DNA of 64,000 bases from Actinobacteria bacterium casp-actino5. GTDB lineage: Bacteria > Actinomycetota > Acidimicrobiia > Acidimicrobiales > Ilumatobacteraceae. Shown here one piece after another: positions 55,430 through 64,000 of the stretch. Each line of letters begins with the position of its first letter. Within the stretch, counting starts at the first letter, position 1. Location of the stretch: positions 30,922 through 94,921 of the forward strand of contig LFFE01000011.1 of the NCBI GenBank assembly GCA_001510385.1, in the 5' to 3' direction. A program made the translations under genes and the position numbers. The notes under the pieces were generated by a model. That model saw nothing but the letters and a program-made list of their open reading frames with translations, made no database searches and was not told where the DNA came from.

Positions 55430-56206
55430 ATGGAAGCGGTTGATCGAGGACAACTTGAGCTCGCCCAATCGATGTTGAGCGGAGCTCAACGAGTGGTTGT
55501 GCTGACGGGTGCGGGAATTTCTACTGACTCGGGAATCCCGGACTTCCGCGGACCAAATGGAGTGTGGACAAAAAATCCGGGTGCTGAAAAGGCGAGTAAC
55601 ATTTCGTACTACCTGTCCGACCCAGATGTCCGGCGCGCTGCGTGGCGAGCGCGCCTTGATGCTGCTGCTTGGTCGGCGTCACCGAACAGAGGCCATCTGG
55701 CGATTCTTGATCTGGAGCGCAGCAGCCGCCTTCATGCGGTGGTCACACAAAATATTGATGGGCTTCATCAGCAGGCGGGTACAGATCCTGATCTTGTGAT
55801 CGAGGTGCATGGAACGATCTGGTTTTCTCGATGCTGGGAGTGTGGCGATCGGCGACAGATGTCAGAAACCTTGCAGAGGGTTCGTGATGGAGATCCTGAT
55901 CCTGCATGTGAACTATGCGGGGGCATCGTGAAGAGCGACACGATCAGTTTTGGACAATCACTCATTCCTGAAGTGATTGATCGGGCGATGCGCGTGAGTG
56001 AAGAGGCTGATGTTCTTGTTGCGGTTGGCTCAACTCTCAGTGTCTACCCGGTTGCAAATTGTGTGCCGTTGGCGAAGTCGCGGGGAGCGCAGGTGGTCAT
56101 TGTGAATGCGGAACCAACCGAAATGGATGGCATTGCAGATGTGGTCCTTCGGGGGTCAATTGGCGACGTTCTTCCGCAATTATTCGCTCAAGGTGGTAAT
56201 ACCTGA
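55430..56206 (+). CDS. Sir2-family NAD-dependent protein deacylase
   Basis: A sirtuin of about 258 residues. The NAD motifs GAGISTDSGIPDFRG, TQNIDGLH (catalytic His in VHGTIWFSRC) and the zinc ribbon CWECGD...CELCGG are complete. It removes acetyl or other acyl groups from lysines; acetyl-CoA synthetase is a common target but not encoded nearby. The start at 55430 is chosen over 55334 because the extra 32 residues are not conserved in kind and would overlap the opposite-strand gene. Confidence 0.93.
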   Translation: MEAVDRGQLELAQSMLSGAQRVVVLTGAGISTDSGIPDFRGPNGVWTKNPGAEKASNISYYLSDPDVRRAAWRARLDAAAWSASPNRGHLAILDLERSSRLHAVVTQNIDGLHQQAGTDPDLVIEVHGTIWFSRCWECGDRRQMSETLQRVRDGDPDPACELCGGIVKSDTISFGQSLIPEVIDRAMRVSEEADVLVAVGSTLSVYPVANCVPLAKSRGAQVVIVNAEPTEMDGIADVVLRGSIGDVLPQLFAQGGNT

Positions 56207-56227
56207 CCAAATCAGTAGGATTTCAAC

Positions 56228-57394
56228 ATGGCTACATTCAGAGACCTTCTCAGCTCCGCCAAATCTGAGATTGTCGAAATAAACACCGAAGAAGCAGCCG
56301 AGCGCATTGCTGCTGGTCATCTCATTCTCGATGTTCGCGAACCTGATGAGTACGCCGAAGGCGCTCTCGAAGGTGTGATTCATATTCCTCGGGGCCACCT
56401 TGAGGCGCAGATCGAAAATCGCGTTGTTGACAAGTCACTTCCGGTTGTCGTGTACTGCGCAGGCGGGGTTCGTTCAGCCTTCGCAGCAAAGACTCTTCAA
56501 GATCTCGGCTACGAACATGTCGCATCAATGGATGGTGGTTTTGGACGCTGGAAAGACGAGGGGCGCCCTTGGCGCCAGCCAGCGAGCCTCAGCCCGGAGC
56601 AACAGAACCGGTACAAGCGACATCTTCTTCTTCCTGAGGTCGGAGTTGAAGGCCAGCAAAAACTTCTCGACGCAAAGGTACTCATGCTCGGAGCAGGCGG
56701 TCTTGGCTCACCTGCAGCTCTCTACCTCGCTGCGGCAGGTGTTGGGACGATTGGCATCGTCGACATGGACGACGTCGACGCGTCAAACCTGCAACGCCAA
56801 ATTCTGCACAACATCGACCGTGTCGGCGACCGCAAGGTCGACTCTGCGAAGAAGACGCTCACATTGCTCAACCCAGATGTCAATGTTGTCACGTATGACA
56901 CGCGTCTTTCCGCCGAAAACATTGTCGACATCATCTCGGGCTATGACGTCATCGTTGACGGTGCCGACAACTTCCCATCTCGGTATGTACTCAACGATGC
57001 AAGTGTGAAGCTCGGCATCCCGGTCGTCCACGGCTCAATTTTCCGCTTCGAGGGAATGGTCAGTGTGTTCCATCCAAAGGAAGGCCCGACTTATCGAGAC
57101 ATGGTCCCAGAGCCACCTCCCGCCGAACTTGCTCCGTCGTGTGCAGAGGCCGGTGTGCTCGGTGTGTTGCCCGGCATTGTCGGGTCAATTCAGGCACTCG
57201 AAACGATCAAGGTCATCCTTGGTCTTGGTGAAGCGCTGATCGGTCGAATCCTCTCCGTCGATACGACCGAGATGGAGTTCAGGACCTTCAATCTTCGACC
57301 CGATCCGTCGAACCCTGTGACATGGGAAAACCGAGATCGGATTGTCGTGCGTGACCTCGATGGACTCTGCGCCCCTTGGTTAGACGATCACTGA
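56228..57394 (+). CDS. moeZ: Rhodanese-ThiF fusion, sulfur-carrier adenylyltransferase/sulfurtransferase
   Basis: A 388-residue protein with an N-terminal rhodanese domain (about 20-110, active Cys in VVYCAGGVRS) followed by a ThiF/MoeB E1-like domain (about 120-388; ATP loop LGAGGLGSPAALYLAAAG, VDGADNFPSRYVLND, PSCAEAGVLGVLPGIVG). The MoeZ proteins I know have ThiF first. The zinc CxxC of MoeB (usually CYRC) is TYRD here and no second CxxC follows, so the zinc site is lost. Likely charges a ThiS/MoaD/CysO-type sulfur carrier; cysM is in the window. Confidence 0.87.
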   Translation: MATFRDLLSSAKSEIVEINTEEAAERIAAGHLILDVREPDEYAEGALEGVIHIPRGHLEAQIENRVVDKSLPVVVYCAGGVRSAFAAKTLQDLGYEHVASMDGGFGRWKDEGRPWRQPASLSPEQQNRYKRHLLLPEVGVEGQQKLLDAKVLMLGAGGLGSPAALYLAAAGVGTIGIVDMDDVDASNLQRQILHNIDRVGDRKVDSAKKTLTLLNPDVNVVTYDTRLSAENIVDIISGYDVIVDGADNFPSRYVLNDASVKLGIPVVHGSIFRFEGMVSVFHPKEGPTYRDMVPEPPPAELAPSCAEAGVLGVLPGIVGSIQALETIKVILGLGEALIGRILSVDTTEMEFRTFNLRPDPSNPVTWENRDRIVVRDLDGLCAPWLDDH

Positions 57395-57395
57395 T

Positions 57396-58259
57396 CTACA
57401 CGGTGTGAACAAGCGGCTCACTCAGTTGGGCCGCATCTCGCTCCTGCAGGCTGACGCCAATGAGTACAGCAATGATTCCACCGAAGTCGACCAGGCTCGG
57501 TTTTTGGCCTAGTGCAACCCAGCCGACAACAACTGCCGTAACGGGCAGCATCGCGAGCAAGACCGAAAATCTTCGGACACTGACTTGTCGCATGACGTAT
57601 TGATCAATGCCGTACCCGATTGCGTTCGAGAAGACACCGGTGACAAGGCAGGCGAGCAGCAGTAACGGTGCTCCCCAGACCGGGCCACTCCACGGTGCAC
57701 CAATTGGGATCAGCACGAATGAGCCGATTGCCAGACCGACTGCAAGGCCTTCAACACCGTTGCTGGTCGTCGCAACTTTTGAGCCAATCAGGATGTACCC
57801 AGCCCAACATGCTGACGAAACGAGTATGAATGCAACCCCGGCAGGTTCCCCGCCGATTTCGACCCCACCGAGTACCAACACGCCACCTACTGCGCATGCA
57901 AGTGCAATTGCGTTGCGAAAAGATCGAGTCGCGAATGCAGCAACCGCAATTGGTCCAATGAACTCGATCGCAACACTTTTCCCGAGGTCGATGCGCGCAA
58001 TTCCCAAGTAAAAGAACGTATTCATTGCCGCAGTTGCGACCCCGAAAAGTGCTGCCCCTAACAGTTTGCGTCCACGCCAGTCACCGATTTGGGGGCGGGC
58101 GATGATCCACAGTGCGATCGTTGCTCCAACAACGCGAAGCCAACCGACTGACTGTGGGGCGACTTGATCAAAGACAGAAATTGCGATTGCGGCCCCGATG
58201 TACTGCGAAATGGCCGAGATGATGAAGAGTCCCTCGGCAGGAACTCTGCGCGATTGCAC
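57396..58259 (-). CDS. EamA family transporter
   Basis: A ten-helix DMT-superfamily permease of 287 residues. The GTG start at 58259 (VQSRRVPAEGLF) lies 13 bases after the aldolase stop and avoids a 107-residue hydrophilic non-conserved extension that the open frame allows. The two repeats (about 10-140, 145-285) each hold five helices. Substrate unknown; its link with a class II aldolase suggests a small metabolite exporter. Confidence 0.85.
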   Translation of the reverse strand: MQSRRVPAEGLFIISAISQYIGAAIAISVFDQVAPQSVGWLRVVGATIALWIIARPQIGDWRGRKLLGAALFGVATAAMNTFFYLGIARIDLGKSVAIEFIGPIAVAAFATRSFRNAIALACAVGGVLVLGGVEIGGEPAGVAFILVSSACWAGYILIGSKVATTSNGVEGLAVGLAIGSFVLIPIGAPWSGPVWGAPLLLLACLVTGVFSNAIGYGIDQYVMRQVSVRRFSVLLAMLPVTAVVVGWVALGQKPSLVDFGGIIAVLIGVSLQERDAAQLSEPLVHTV

Positions 58260-58272
58260 GTCGGGGTTTGAC

Positions 58273-59049
58273 TCAGTCGAACAGTTCAGGATCTGTGGCG
58301 CAGATTTCTTGCCACAGCGGCTGGAAGCTAAACCAGCCCGCGAGGTGTGAGCCTGTCTGCTCAAAGGTGTAGCGGGCGTACTCGTCGCGAACTTCGATCG
58401 GGTCTCCCGCAGCCATGGCTGCAAGCTGAACCTGGCAGTTGCGTTCCATCGTGATGAACCAGAAAGCGGCTTCGTCAACAGTGGTTCCGACCGTGAACAA
58501 TCCGTGGTTTTGGTGGATTGCGGCTTTACCGGTCTCGAACTTCGACGCAAACTCCTCGCCGGCCTCGATCTCAAGAACAACCTTTCCGCCCTGCTCTGAA
58601 ATCACATGATGATCGCCATAGAACGCGCATGAATCTTGGGTGATCGGTGCAAGGGGAATGCCAAGGGCTGAGAAGGCTTTGCCGTACGTCGAGTGGGTGT
58701 GGGCAGCAGCGATGACTTCGGGACGTGCCTTATGGACCGCTGAGTGGAGTACGAATGCTGCTCGGTTGACTGGCATTTCGCCAGCTACAACATCTCCATC
58801 GTGGTTGACGAGCAACAGGTCGCTTGCCTTCATGTGGCGGAAACTCTTGCCGAACGGGTTCACCCAGAAGTGATCGGTCAAGATCGGGTCGCGAGCGGTC
58901 ATGTGCCCGGCGACGCCCTCGCCGAAACCGAGTCGGCCAAAGACTCTCAGCGCACCAGCAAGTTTTGCCTTGCGGTGGGCTCGCTCCTCTTCGAGGTCGT
59001 CAAAGGTCTCTGGGTGGAATGCGATGATCGGCTTGTCGGTGATTGCCAT
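58273..59049 (-). CDS. Class II aldolase/adducin family protein
   Basis: A 258-residue aldolase-fold protein with zinc-binding segments GHMTARDP, AAAHTHSTYGKAFSALG (His-x-His) and the late IHQNHGLFTVGTTVDEAAF histidine. Relatives include L-fuculose-phosphate and ribulose-phosphate 4-epimerase-like enzymes and adducin-like proteins; substrate is not readable. Probably co-transcribed with the downstream EamA gene. Confidence 0.85.
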   Translation of the reverse strand: MAITDKPIIAFHPETFDDLEEERAHRKAKLAGALRVFGRLGFGEGVAGHMTARDPILTDHFWVNPFGKSFRHMKASDLLLVNHDGDVVAGEMPVNRAAFVLHSAVHKARPEVIAAAHTHSTYGKAFSALGIPLAPITQDSCAFYGDHHVISEQGGKVVLEIEAGEEFASKFETGKAAIHQNHGLFTVGTTVDEAAFWFITMERNCQVQLAAMAAGDPIEVRDEYARYTFEQTGSHLAGWFSFQPLWQEICATDPELFD

Positions 59050-59118
59050 ATCTGCACGATAGTCACAAATTCACACTTGGTCTAGTGTCGCAAGGCTGTT
59101 CTCTGGCACGATCACTTC

Positions 59119-59508
59119 ATGGCGACGCACCAACCCATTCAGCCAATCGAGATTGCTCCTCCGGCTGCGCAATACGTCCATGCGATATTGACCACTGGGG
59201 CGCAGCGGTGGCTGCACACCTCAGGGGTGGTCCCAACCCGTCCGGACGGAACTGTGCCAGAGGCGATGGAGGATCAGGCGGTGGTGGTGTGGTCAAATAT
59301 CTCAGCGATGTTGGCTGATGCTGAGATGTCGGTTGAGGACATTGTGTCGGTGACAACGTATGCCGTGGTCGGCCAGCCGCTTGCGGGTGTGATGGCCGCC
59401 CGAGATCGGGTGCTAGGTGAACATCGTGCAGCTTCCACGCTGGTGACGGTGCCCGCTCTCGCCCGTCCCGAATGGCTCATGGAAATTTCTATCATCGCCG
59501 CCGCCTGA
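59119..59508 (+). CDS. RidA/YjgF family protein
   Basis: A 129-residue trimer-forming protein, likely a reactive enamine/imine deaminase or relative. Features: [50 protein letters not shown] and the C-terminal [16 protein letters not shown] where the conserved Glu sits. The Arg of active RidA (xRP) may be in ARPEW, but its position should be checked by alignment. Divergent from the aldolase; upstream of the mutase. Confidence 0.85.
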   Translation: MATHQPIQPIEIAPPAAQYVHAILTTGAQRWLHTSGVVPTRPDGTVPEAMEDQAVVVWSNISAMLADAEMSVEDIVSVTTYAVVGQPLAGVMAARDRVLGEHRAASTLVTVPALARPEWLMEISIIAAA

Positions 59509-59542
59509 GCGGTCTGAGGTGTTGTCGCCCTACGCTATGGGG

Positions 59543-61120
59543 ATGGCAGATGACGTGCGCAGAACTGACTCAGGTATTGAGATTGCTCCTCTCTATACGG
59601 CTGAGTCTCTCAACGGGTGGGACCCTGCTGAACAACTGGGTCTTCCTGGTGGAGCCCCGTTTACGCGTGGCGTATATCCCTCGATGTATCGGGGCCGTTT
59701 GTGGACGATGCGCCAGTACTCAGGTTTTGGTGATGCCGCAAGTACCAATGAACGCTTCAAGTTTTTGCTTGCTGCAGGCCAGACCGGGCTGAGTTGCGCA
59801 TTCGACTTGCCGACCCAGATGGGTTATGACTCTGACCACCCGCGAGCCGAAGGAGAGGTTGGCAAAGTAGGGGTTGCGATCGACTCTCTCGATGACATGC
59901 GGACATTGCTTGCTGATATCCCGCTCGACAAAGTCTCGACGTCGATGACAATCAATTCCACAGCCGCAATTTTGTTGTTGATGTATCAGATTGTTGCTGA
60001 AGAGCAGGGTGTGTCGTCCGAGCAAATCTCTGGAACGATCCAGAATGATCTCCTAAAGGAGTACATCGCTCGCGGAACGTACGTGTACCCGCCTAAGCCG
60101 TCAATGCGCATCATCACCGACATCTTTGGTTACTGCTCGACCCATATTCCGAAGTGGAATACGATTTCGATTTCTGGCTACCACATTCGCGAGGCAGGTT
60201 CGACTGCCGTTCAGGAAATTGCGTTCACACTCGCAAATGCGATCGCGTATGTTCAGGCAGCGGTTGATGCTGGGCTTGACATCGACGAATTTGCCCCCCG
60301 TTTGTCGTTCTTCTGGAATGGCCACAATGACTTCTTTGAAGAAGTAGCGAAATTCCGTGCCAGCCGTCGTATCTGGCACAAAATTATGACGGAGCGCTTC
60401 GGGGCGAAAGACCCTCGCTCCGCGATGCTGCGATTCCACACCCAGACGGGTGGGTCGACGTTGACGGCGCAGCAACCGGTGAACAACGTGGTGAGGGTTG
60501 CAGTGCAGGCGATGGCAGCAGTGATGGGTGGCACGCAGTCACTGCATACGAATGGCTTTGATGAGGCGTTGTCACTGCCGACTGAGAATGCTGCTCGACT
60601 AGCGCTTCGCACGCAGCAGATCATCGGATACGAATCAGGTGTTGCTGCAACTCCTGACCCGCTCGCTGGTTCGTATTTGGTCGAGTCGCTTACCGATGAA
60701 GTTGAGCGGTTGACGTGGGAGTACATCGAACGAATTGATGAGATGGGTGGCGCCGTTGAAGCGATTGAGGCGCATTTCCAGCAGGACGAGATCGAACAGT
60801 CGGCATATGAATACACGAAGTCAATTGATGATGATGAACGTGTCATTGTCGGACTGAATCGTTTCACGATCGAGAACGAGCCTGAACCAGAGGTGTTCCC
60901 AATCGACCCTGCGCTCGAGCCAGCTCAGAAGTCCCGGCTTGCAGCGTTTAAGGCTGGCCGTGATGAGAGCGCTGTTCGAGCGGGGCTTGAGGCAGTCAGT
61001 ACGGCAGCTCGCGGTACTGACAATCTGCTGTACCCGATGAAAGATGCCCTGTTGGCGGGGGCGACGTTGGGTGAAGTGAGCGATGCGCTTCGCGAGGTGT
61101 TTGGTACGTATCAGCCCTGA
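59543..61120 (+). CDS. Methylmalonyl-CoA mutase, large-subunit catalytic chain without B12 domain
   Basis: About 525 residues of the catalytic barrel that rearranges methylmalonyl-CoA and succinyl-Co[25 protein letters not shown] includes the active-site Tyr typical of MCM; the isobutyryl-CoA-type mutases have other residues there. The C-terminal B12-binding domain (DxHxxG) is absent and must be supplied by another protein, so this is a two-subunit type. ATG 59543 is preferred over 59519. RidA lies just upstream, but the functions need not be linked. Confidence 0.9.
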   Translation: MADDVRRTDSGIEIAPLYTAESLNGWDPAEQLGLPGGAPFTRGVYPSMYRGRLWTMRQYSGFGDAASTNERFKFLLAAGQTGLSCAFDLPTQMGYDSDHPRAEGEVGKVGVAIDSLDDMRTLLADIPLDKVSTSMTINSTAAILLLMYQIVAEEQGVSSEQISGTIQNDLLKEYIARGTYVYPPKPSMRIITDIFGYCSTHIPKWNTISISGYHIREAGSTAVQEIAFTLANAIAYVQAAVDAGLDIDEFAPRLSFFWNGHNDFFEEVAKFRASRRIWHKIMTERFGAKDPRSAMLRFHTQTGGSTLTAQQPVNNVVRVAVQAMAAVMGGTQSLHTNGFDEALSLPTENAARLALRTQQIIGYESGVAATPDPLAGSYLVESLTDEVERLTWEYIERIDEMGGAVEAIEAHFQQDEIEQSAYEYTKSIDDDERVIVGLNRFTIENEPEPEVFPIDPALEPAQKSRLAAFKAGRDESAVRAGLEAVSTAARGTDNLLYPMKDALLAGATLGEVSDALREVFGTYQP

Positions 61121-61234
61121 TTTCATTGGGTTTTGTGCTGTAGCGGCGAATGCTTTCGGCGCAAAATGTTAAAAGACGACTAGCCGAATCGGATTTGTCG
61201 GAATACACTGCGCCACTGTGAGGTTGCAACAGTC

Positions 61235-62224
61235 ATGAATCCGGTAATGACGGCGAATTTGGCATCTGGCGCGGCCGTTGGCAACCTCGGTGTCCTCGAC
61301 CTGATCGGCAACACGCCGATCGTTGATGTCTCACATCTTTCACCCAACCCGGATGTTCGCATCATTGCCAAGTTGGAGATGCAGAACCCCTTTGGCTCGG
61401 TGAAAGACCGTATTGCGAAGGCGATGATCGAAGCCGCCGAAAAAGATGGCCGACTTTCCCCCGGACAAACCATTCTTGAACCATCCTCGGGCAACACAGG
61501 CATTGCGCTAGCGGCAATCGCTCGCTTGAAGGGTTACCCCATCAAGATTTTACTCCCTGAATCGGTGTCGATCGAACGCCGACAAATGCTCGAAATCATG
61601 GGTGCTGAGGTTATTTTGACTCCGGGTGGCGAGGGATCAAACGGTGCAGTTCGCCGCGCCACCGAAATGGCAGAAGCCCATCCTGAATGGTGCATGGTGT
61701 ACCAATACGGCAATGACGCGAATCCCCGGGCGCACTACGAGTCGACGGGTCCTGAGATCTGGCGCGATGTTCCAGAGATCACCCACTTTGTTGCTGGTCT
61801 TGGAACATCAGGGACCCTCATGGGAACAGGGCGGTTTTTGAAAGAACGCAATCCTGATGTCCAGATCGTTGCCGTTGAGCCACCTCTTGGCGAGAATGTT
61901 GAGGGGCTTCGAAATCTTGAAGAGGGTTACATTCCTCCGGTATTTGAAAACTGGAACGGTTTTGACCTTCTTGACCGAAAGCGAGTTGTTCGCCCCCGAG
62001 AATCAATCGAGTGGACTCGCCGACTCGTCAACGAGGCCGGCATCTTCGCCGGAATTTCCTCAGGGGCATCGCTCGCGGGTGCCGCCAAGGTGGCATCGTC
62101 GATTGATTCAGGTGTCATCGTGTTCATCGTTTGTGATGGTGGATGGAAATATCTTTCCACCGGCGCGTACACCGATGATCTCGATGCTGCCGAAGCAGCA
62201 GCCGAAAAGATCATCTACTTCTGA
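61235..62224 (+). CDS. cysM: O-phosphoserine/O-acetylserine sulfhydrylase, CysM type
   Basis: A PLP-dependent cysteine synthase of 329 residues. PLP lysine in NPFGSVKDRIAKAM; phosphate loop PSSGNTGIALA; GLGTSGTLMGTGRFLKE. The C-terminal GGWKYLSTGAYTDDLDAAE segment is the hallmark of actinobacterial CysM, which in M. tuberculosis uses O-phosphoserine and thiocarboxylated CysO. The rhodanese-ThiF protein at 56228-57394 could load such a carrier; CysO itself is not in the window. ATG 61247 is an alternative start. Confidence 0.92.
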   Translation: MNPVMTANLASGAAVGNLGVLDLIGNTPIVDVSHLSPNPDVRIIAKLEMQNPFGSVKDRIAKAMIEAAEKDGRLSPGQTILEPSSGNTGIALAAIARLKGYPIKILLPESVSIERRQMLEIMGAEVILTPGGEGSNGAVRRATEMAEAHPEWCMVYQYGNDANPRAHYESTGPEIWRDVPEITHFVAGLGTSGTLMGTGRFLKERNPDVQIVAVEPPLGENVEGLRNLEEGYIPPVFENWNGFDLLDRKRVVRPRESIEWTRRLVNEAGIFAGISSGASLAGAAKVASSIDSGVIVFIVCDGGWKYLSTGAYTDDLDAAEAAAEKIIYF

Positions 62225-62247
62225 GACTCTCGGCATAACCGAGAGTT
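62225..62247 (+). terminator. Hairpin directly after cysM
   Basis: Arms ACTCTCGG (62226-62233) and CCGAGAGT (62239-62246) form an 8-bp stem with a 5-base CATAA loop, extended by a G-T pair, just after the cysM stop and followed by TATTG. It separates cysM from the cotransporter frame. Confidence 0.6.
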
Positions 62248-62273
62248 ATTGTGCTCAGTTAGAGTGCAAGCGA

Positions 62274-63401
62274 ATGTCCGGTTCCACCCTTCTTGTTGTA
62301 CCTTGATGGGCGCGGGCGGCTCTCGTCATCGCCATCATCTACCTATTCCTTGTTGGCGTCTCATCGCTCGAATCGGGAATCAAAGTGATGGGGGCAGACA
62401 CCCAGGAACGTCGGTTCTGATCTGTTTCGAACCCTCTCGTCGGGCTCTTTATTGGTCTCCTTGGAACCGCTCTGGTGCAGTCATCATCGGCGAGCACCTC
62501 GCTCATTGTCGGACTAGTTGCGTCGGGGGCGCTTGCGTTCGATCAAGCGGTACCAATGATTATGGGAGCAAATAATGGCACGACCGTAACGAACACCCTC
62601 GTCTCGCTTGGTCATGTCAGGCAATCTCAGGAATTTAAGTGAGCACTCGCCGCGGCAACGGTTCATGACTTCTTCAATCTGATGGCAGTCGTGATTCTGC
62701 TTCCGTTTGAACTTCTCACGGGCCGGATTTCCTGGCTCGCAACACGTACAGCCGACTTGCTCACGGGCTCCGGCGGGTCTGAGTGGAAGAGCCCAATCAA
62801 AGAGTGGGTCAAGTACCCAGTTAATTGGTTAAAAGATGGGCTGAAGCAGTTTTCCCTAGACGGGACACCGTTGGGGATTGCGATGGTGACGATCGGAATT
62901 GGTGTCGTTGTTGTGTCGCTCATAGCGATCACAAAGAACATGAAGGCATTAATTGCTGAACGACTCGAAGCATCAATGAACCGAGTGCTCGGCAAGGGCG
63001 GTGGCATCGTCGCAATGGTGATCGGCATGCTCATCACCATCTCGGTTCAGTCGTCGAGTATCACGACATCGATTCTGATCCCGATGGCCGCAGCAGGGGT
63101 GATCTCCTTGAGAAATATTTACCCGGTCACCCTTGGGGCAAACGTGGGGACAACGATCACAGCATTGCTTGCGGCGCTTGCGGCGAGTGGGTCAGACGCA
63201 CTCACCATTGCGCTCGTTCACACCTGGTTCAACATCCTCGGAATTGTTGTCCTGTACGGGATTCCATTTCTTCGCCCGCTACCAATGCGATGTGCCGAAC
63301 TGCTTGCAGAACTTGCGGTCAAACGCCGAAGCATTGCAGTGGGTTGGGTCGTCACTGTCTTTGTCATTATTCCACTTGTCGTCATTGCGATATTCCGCTG
63401 A
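62274..63401 (+). pseudogene. nptA: Na+/phosphate cotransporter (NptA-like) with three in-frame TGA codons
   Basis: One frame from ATG 62274 to TGA 63399 reads as an NptA-type Na/Pi symporter: ALVIAIIYLFLVGV, SVSNPLVGLFIGLLG, LVQSSSASTSLIVG, MIMGANNGTTVTNTLVSLG, ATVHDFFN, later TISVQSSSITTSIL and TLGANVGTTITALLAAL. It is broken only by TGA at 62304, 62418 and 62640; no frameshift is needed. At 62640 the usual residue is Arg (EFK-R-AxAAATVHDFFN), so CGA to TGA is likely. The first GAN-I-GTT motif has Asn instead of Ile, which may be decay. An ATG-initiated open frame exists only from 62682. Read as pseudogene unless TGA is decoded. Confidence 0.8.
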
Positions 63402-63413
63402 TCGGAGACGCTC

Positions 63414-64000
63414 ATGGTCTTATCATTTTTTAAAAAAGGTGAATCACCACTCGACCGAATTTCACATGAGACGGTTCTCATGCTCGGTGATGCTCGACAC
63501 TCCTTTGACCTTGCATCCACTGCGCTACTTGCCGGTGCCGATGCTGCGGCGGTAGGGGCGGATATTCGGGCGACTGACGATCGGATCAACTCGGCTGAAC
63601 AACGCTTACGTTCAGAACTTGTCGTCCACATCGCAGTAAGAGGCGGCGATGATATTGGCCTTGTTATGGGGTGCACGCTTCTGCTGAAGAAGATTGAGCG
63701 AATCGGCGATCAAGCAAAGAACATCCTTGATCTCGCAGAGGATGGAATCTCCCTGGCAGGTGCGCCTGACATTGATGAGTTCATGACTCGCCGGCAGGTT
63801 ATTTCACAGATGTATGTCGAAGCGTCCGACATCTTGGTGTCGCTCGACACAGCTGCTGCCCAAGCATTTCTCAACCGTTCGATGGCCATGAACCGAGAAT
63901 GCGAGCAGAAAATTCATGAGTACATGCGGTCTGAAGAACCGGGTCATTGGGCAGTTCCGCGAGCGGTGTTACACCGCTATTGGAAGCGCATCGTGGCAAA
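63414..64000 (+). CDS. PhoU-domain protein (partial, runs off the window)
   Basis: Open from ATG 63414 to the window end, about 195 residues. Helical PhoU-like sequence: ISHETVLMLGDARHSFDLAS, INSAEQRLRSELVVHIAVRG, and IERIGDQAKNILDLAEDG (the E/D-xxxD metal-binding helix). It starts 12 bases after the cotransporter frame, the usual NptA-PhoU pairing for phosphate control, and has no in-frame stop, in contrast to its neighbour. Confidence 0.85.
   Translation, partial: MVLSFFKKGESPLDRISHETVLMLGDARHSFDLASTALLAGADAAAVGADIRATDDRINSAEQRLRSELVVHIAVRGGDDIGLVMGCTLLLKKIERIGDQAKNILDLAEDGISLAGAPDIDEFMTRRQVISQMYVEASDILVSLDTAAAQAFLNRSMAMNRECEQKIHEYMRSEEPGHWAVPRAVLHRYWKRIVA

Noticed and set aside
58260..58580. 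107-residue N-terminal extension of the EamA gene
   Set aside because: It is hydrophilic, lies antiparallel-free inside the aldolase gene on the same strand, and the permease helices begin only after GTG 58259.
62390..62450. A 13-base deletion between direct repeats as the cause of the second stop
   Set aside because: Reading codon by codon shows the frame is continuous from 62274 through 62640, so no deletion or shift is required; only the TGA codons interrupt it.
62274..62682. Selenocysteine or a second genetic code for the TGA codons of the cotransporter
   Set aside because: TGA ends many normal genes here, three Sec sites in a transporter have no catalytic sense, the third aligns with a conserved Arg, and I saw no SECIS-like stem directly after each TGA. 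It remains only as a test, not a call.

Overview
The window looks like chromosomal DNA of a mid-GC Actinomycetota, most likely of the class Acidimicrobiia; this is inferred from gene content, not from a marker tree. Pointers are a WhiB-family Fe-S regulator, a PafB/PafC-like WYL pair, polyphosphate glucokinase, a mycoredoxin-like glutaredoxin, a CofC/FbiD-like F420 protein, CysM of the O-phosphoserine type, an ImuA/ImuB/DnaE2 mutasome with actinobacterial SOS boxes, and an HU protein next to a Lys/Ala-rich histone-like tail. I see no rRNA, tRNA, CRISPR, prophage or insertion sequence. Genes are dense, on both strands, often with 1-4 base overlaps.

Layout. 1-5.4 kb: end of rpmE, a conserved unknown gene, prfA-prmC, chorismate mutase, a geranylgeranyl-reductase-like flavoprotein and ppgK. 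5.4-17.2 kb: Na+/Ca2+ exchanger, PfkB sugar kinase, M20 peptidase, argG, a glycosyltransferase, an L,D-transpeptidase, an EamA transporter, pgi and glgX, i.e. sugar, glycogen and envelope functions. 17.3-23.3 kb: a 3-hydroxyacyl-CoA dehydrogenase, pafB-pafC, a DEDDh exonuclease, WhiB, PIN-PhoH, then HU and a separate basic tail protein. 23.3-27.7 kb: PIG-L deacetylase, CofC-like protein, an unknown protein, selD and rnhB. 27.7-31.1 kb: a zinc module (zur, znuC, znuA, znuB) with candidate Zur operators. 31.2-37 kb: mycoredoxin, SRPBCC protein, TrkA/TrkH, an Nfu_N-like protein, a CarH-like B12 regulator, and a peptidase-S51-like protein fused to a cysteinyl-tRNA-synthetase-like C-terminus.

37-43.2 kb is an SOS mutagenesis cassette (imuA, imuB, a Nudix gene, dnaE2) with two near-ideal LexA boxes. 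43.3-53.3 kb holds a glycosyltransferase, small conserved genes, an M20 peptidase, malic enzyme, an ArsC-like protein, a heterodimeric ABC exporter with one predicted degenerate ATP site, and a YceI protein. 53.4-62.2 kb holds leucyl aminopeptidase, a sirtuin, a rhodanese-ThiF protein in reversed domain order, an EamA transporter, a class II aldolase, RidA, a methylmalonyl-CoA mutase large chain and cysM.

The most unusual object is at the right end: a Na+/phosphate cotransporter reading frame (62274-63401) that stays in one frame throughout but carries three in-frame TGA codons and no frameshift, followed by an intact PhoU-like gene that runs off the window. Next in interest are the HU gene and its Lys/Ala tail, split into two cistrons in the same frame, and the S51/CysRS-tail fusion.
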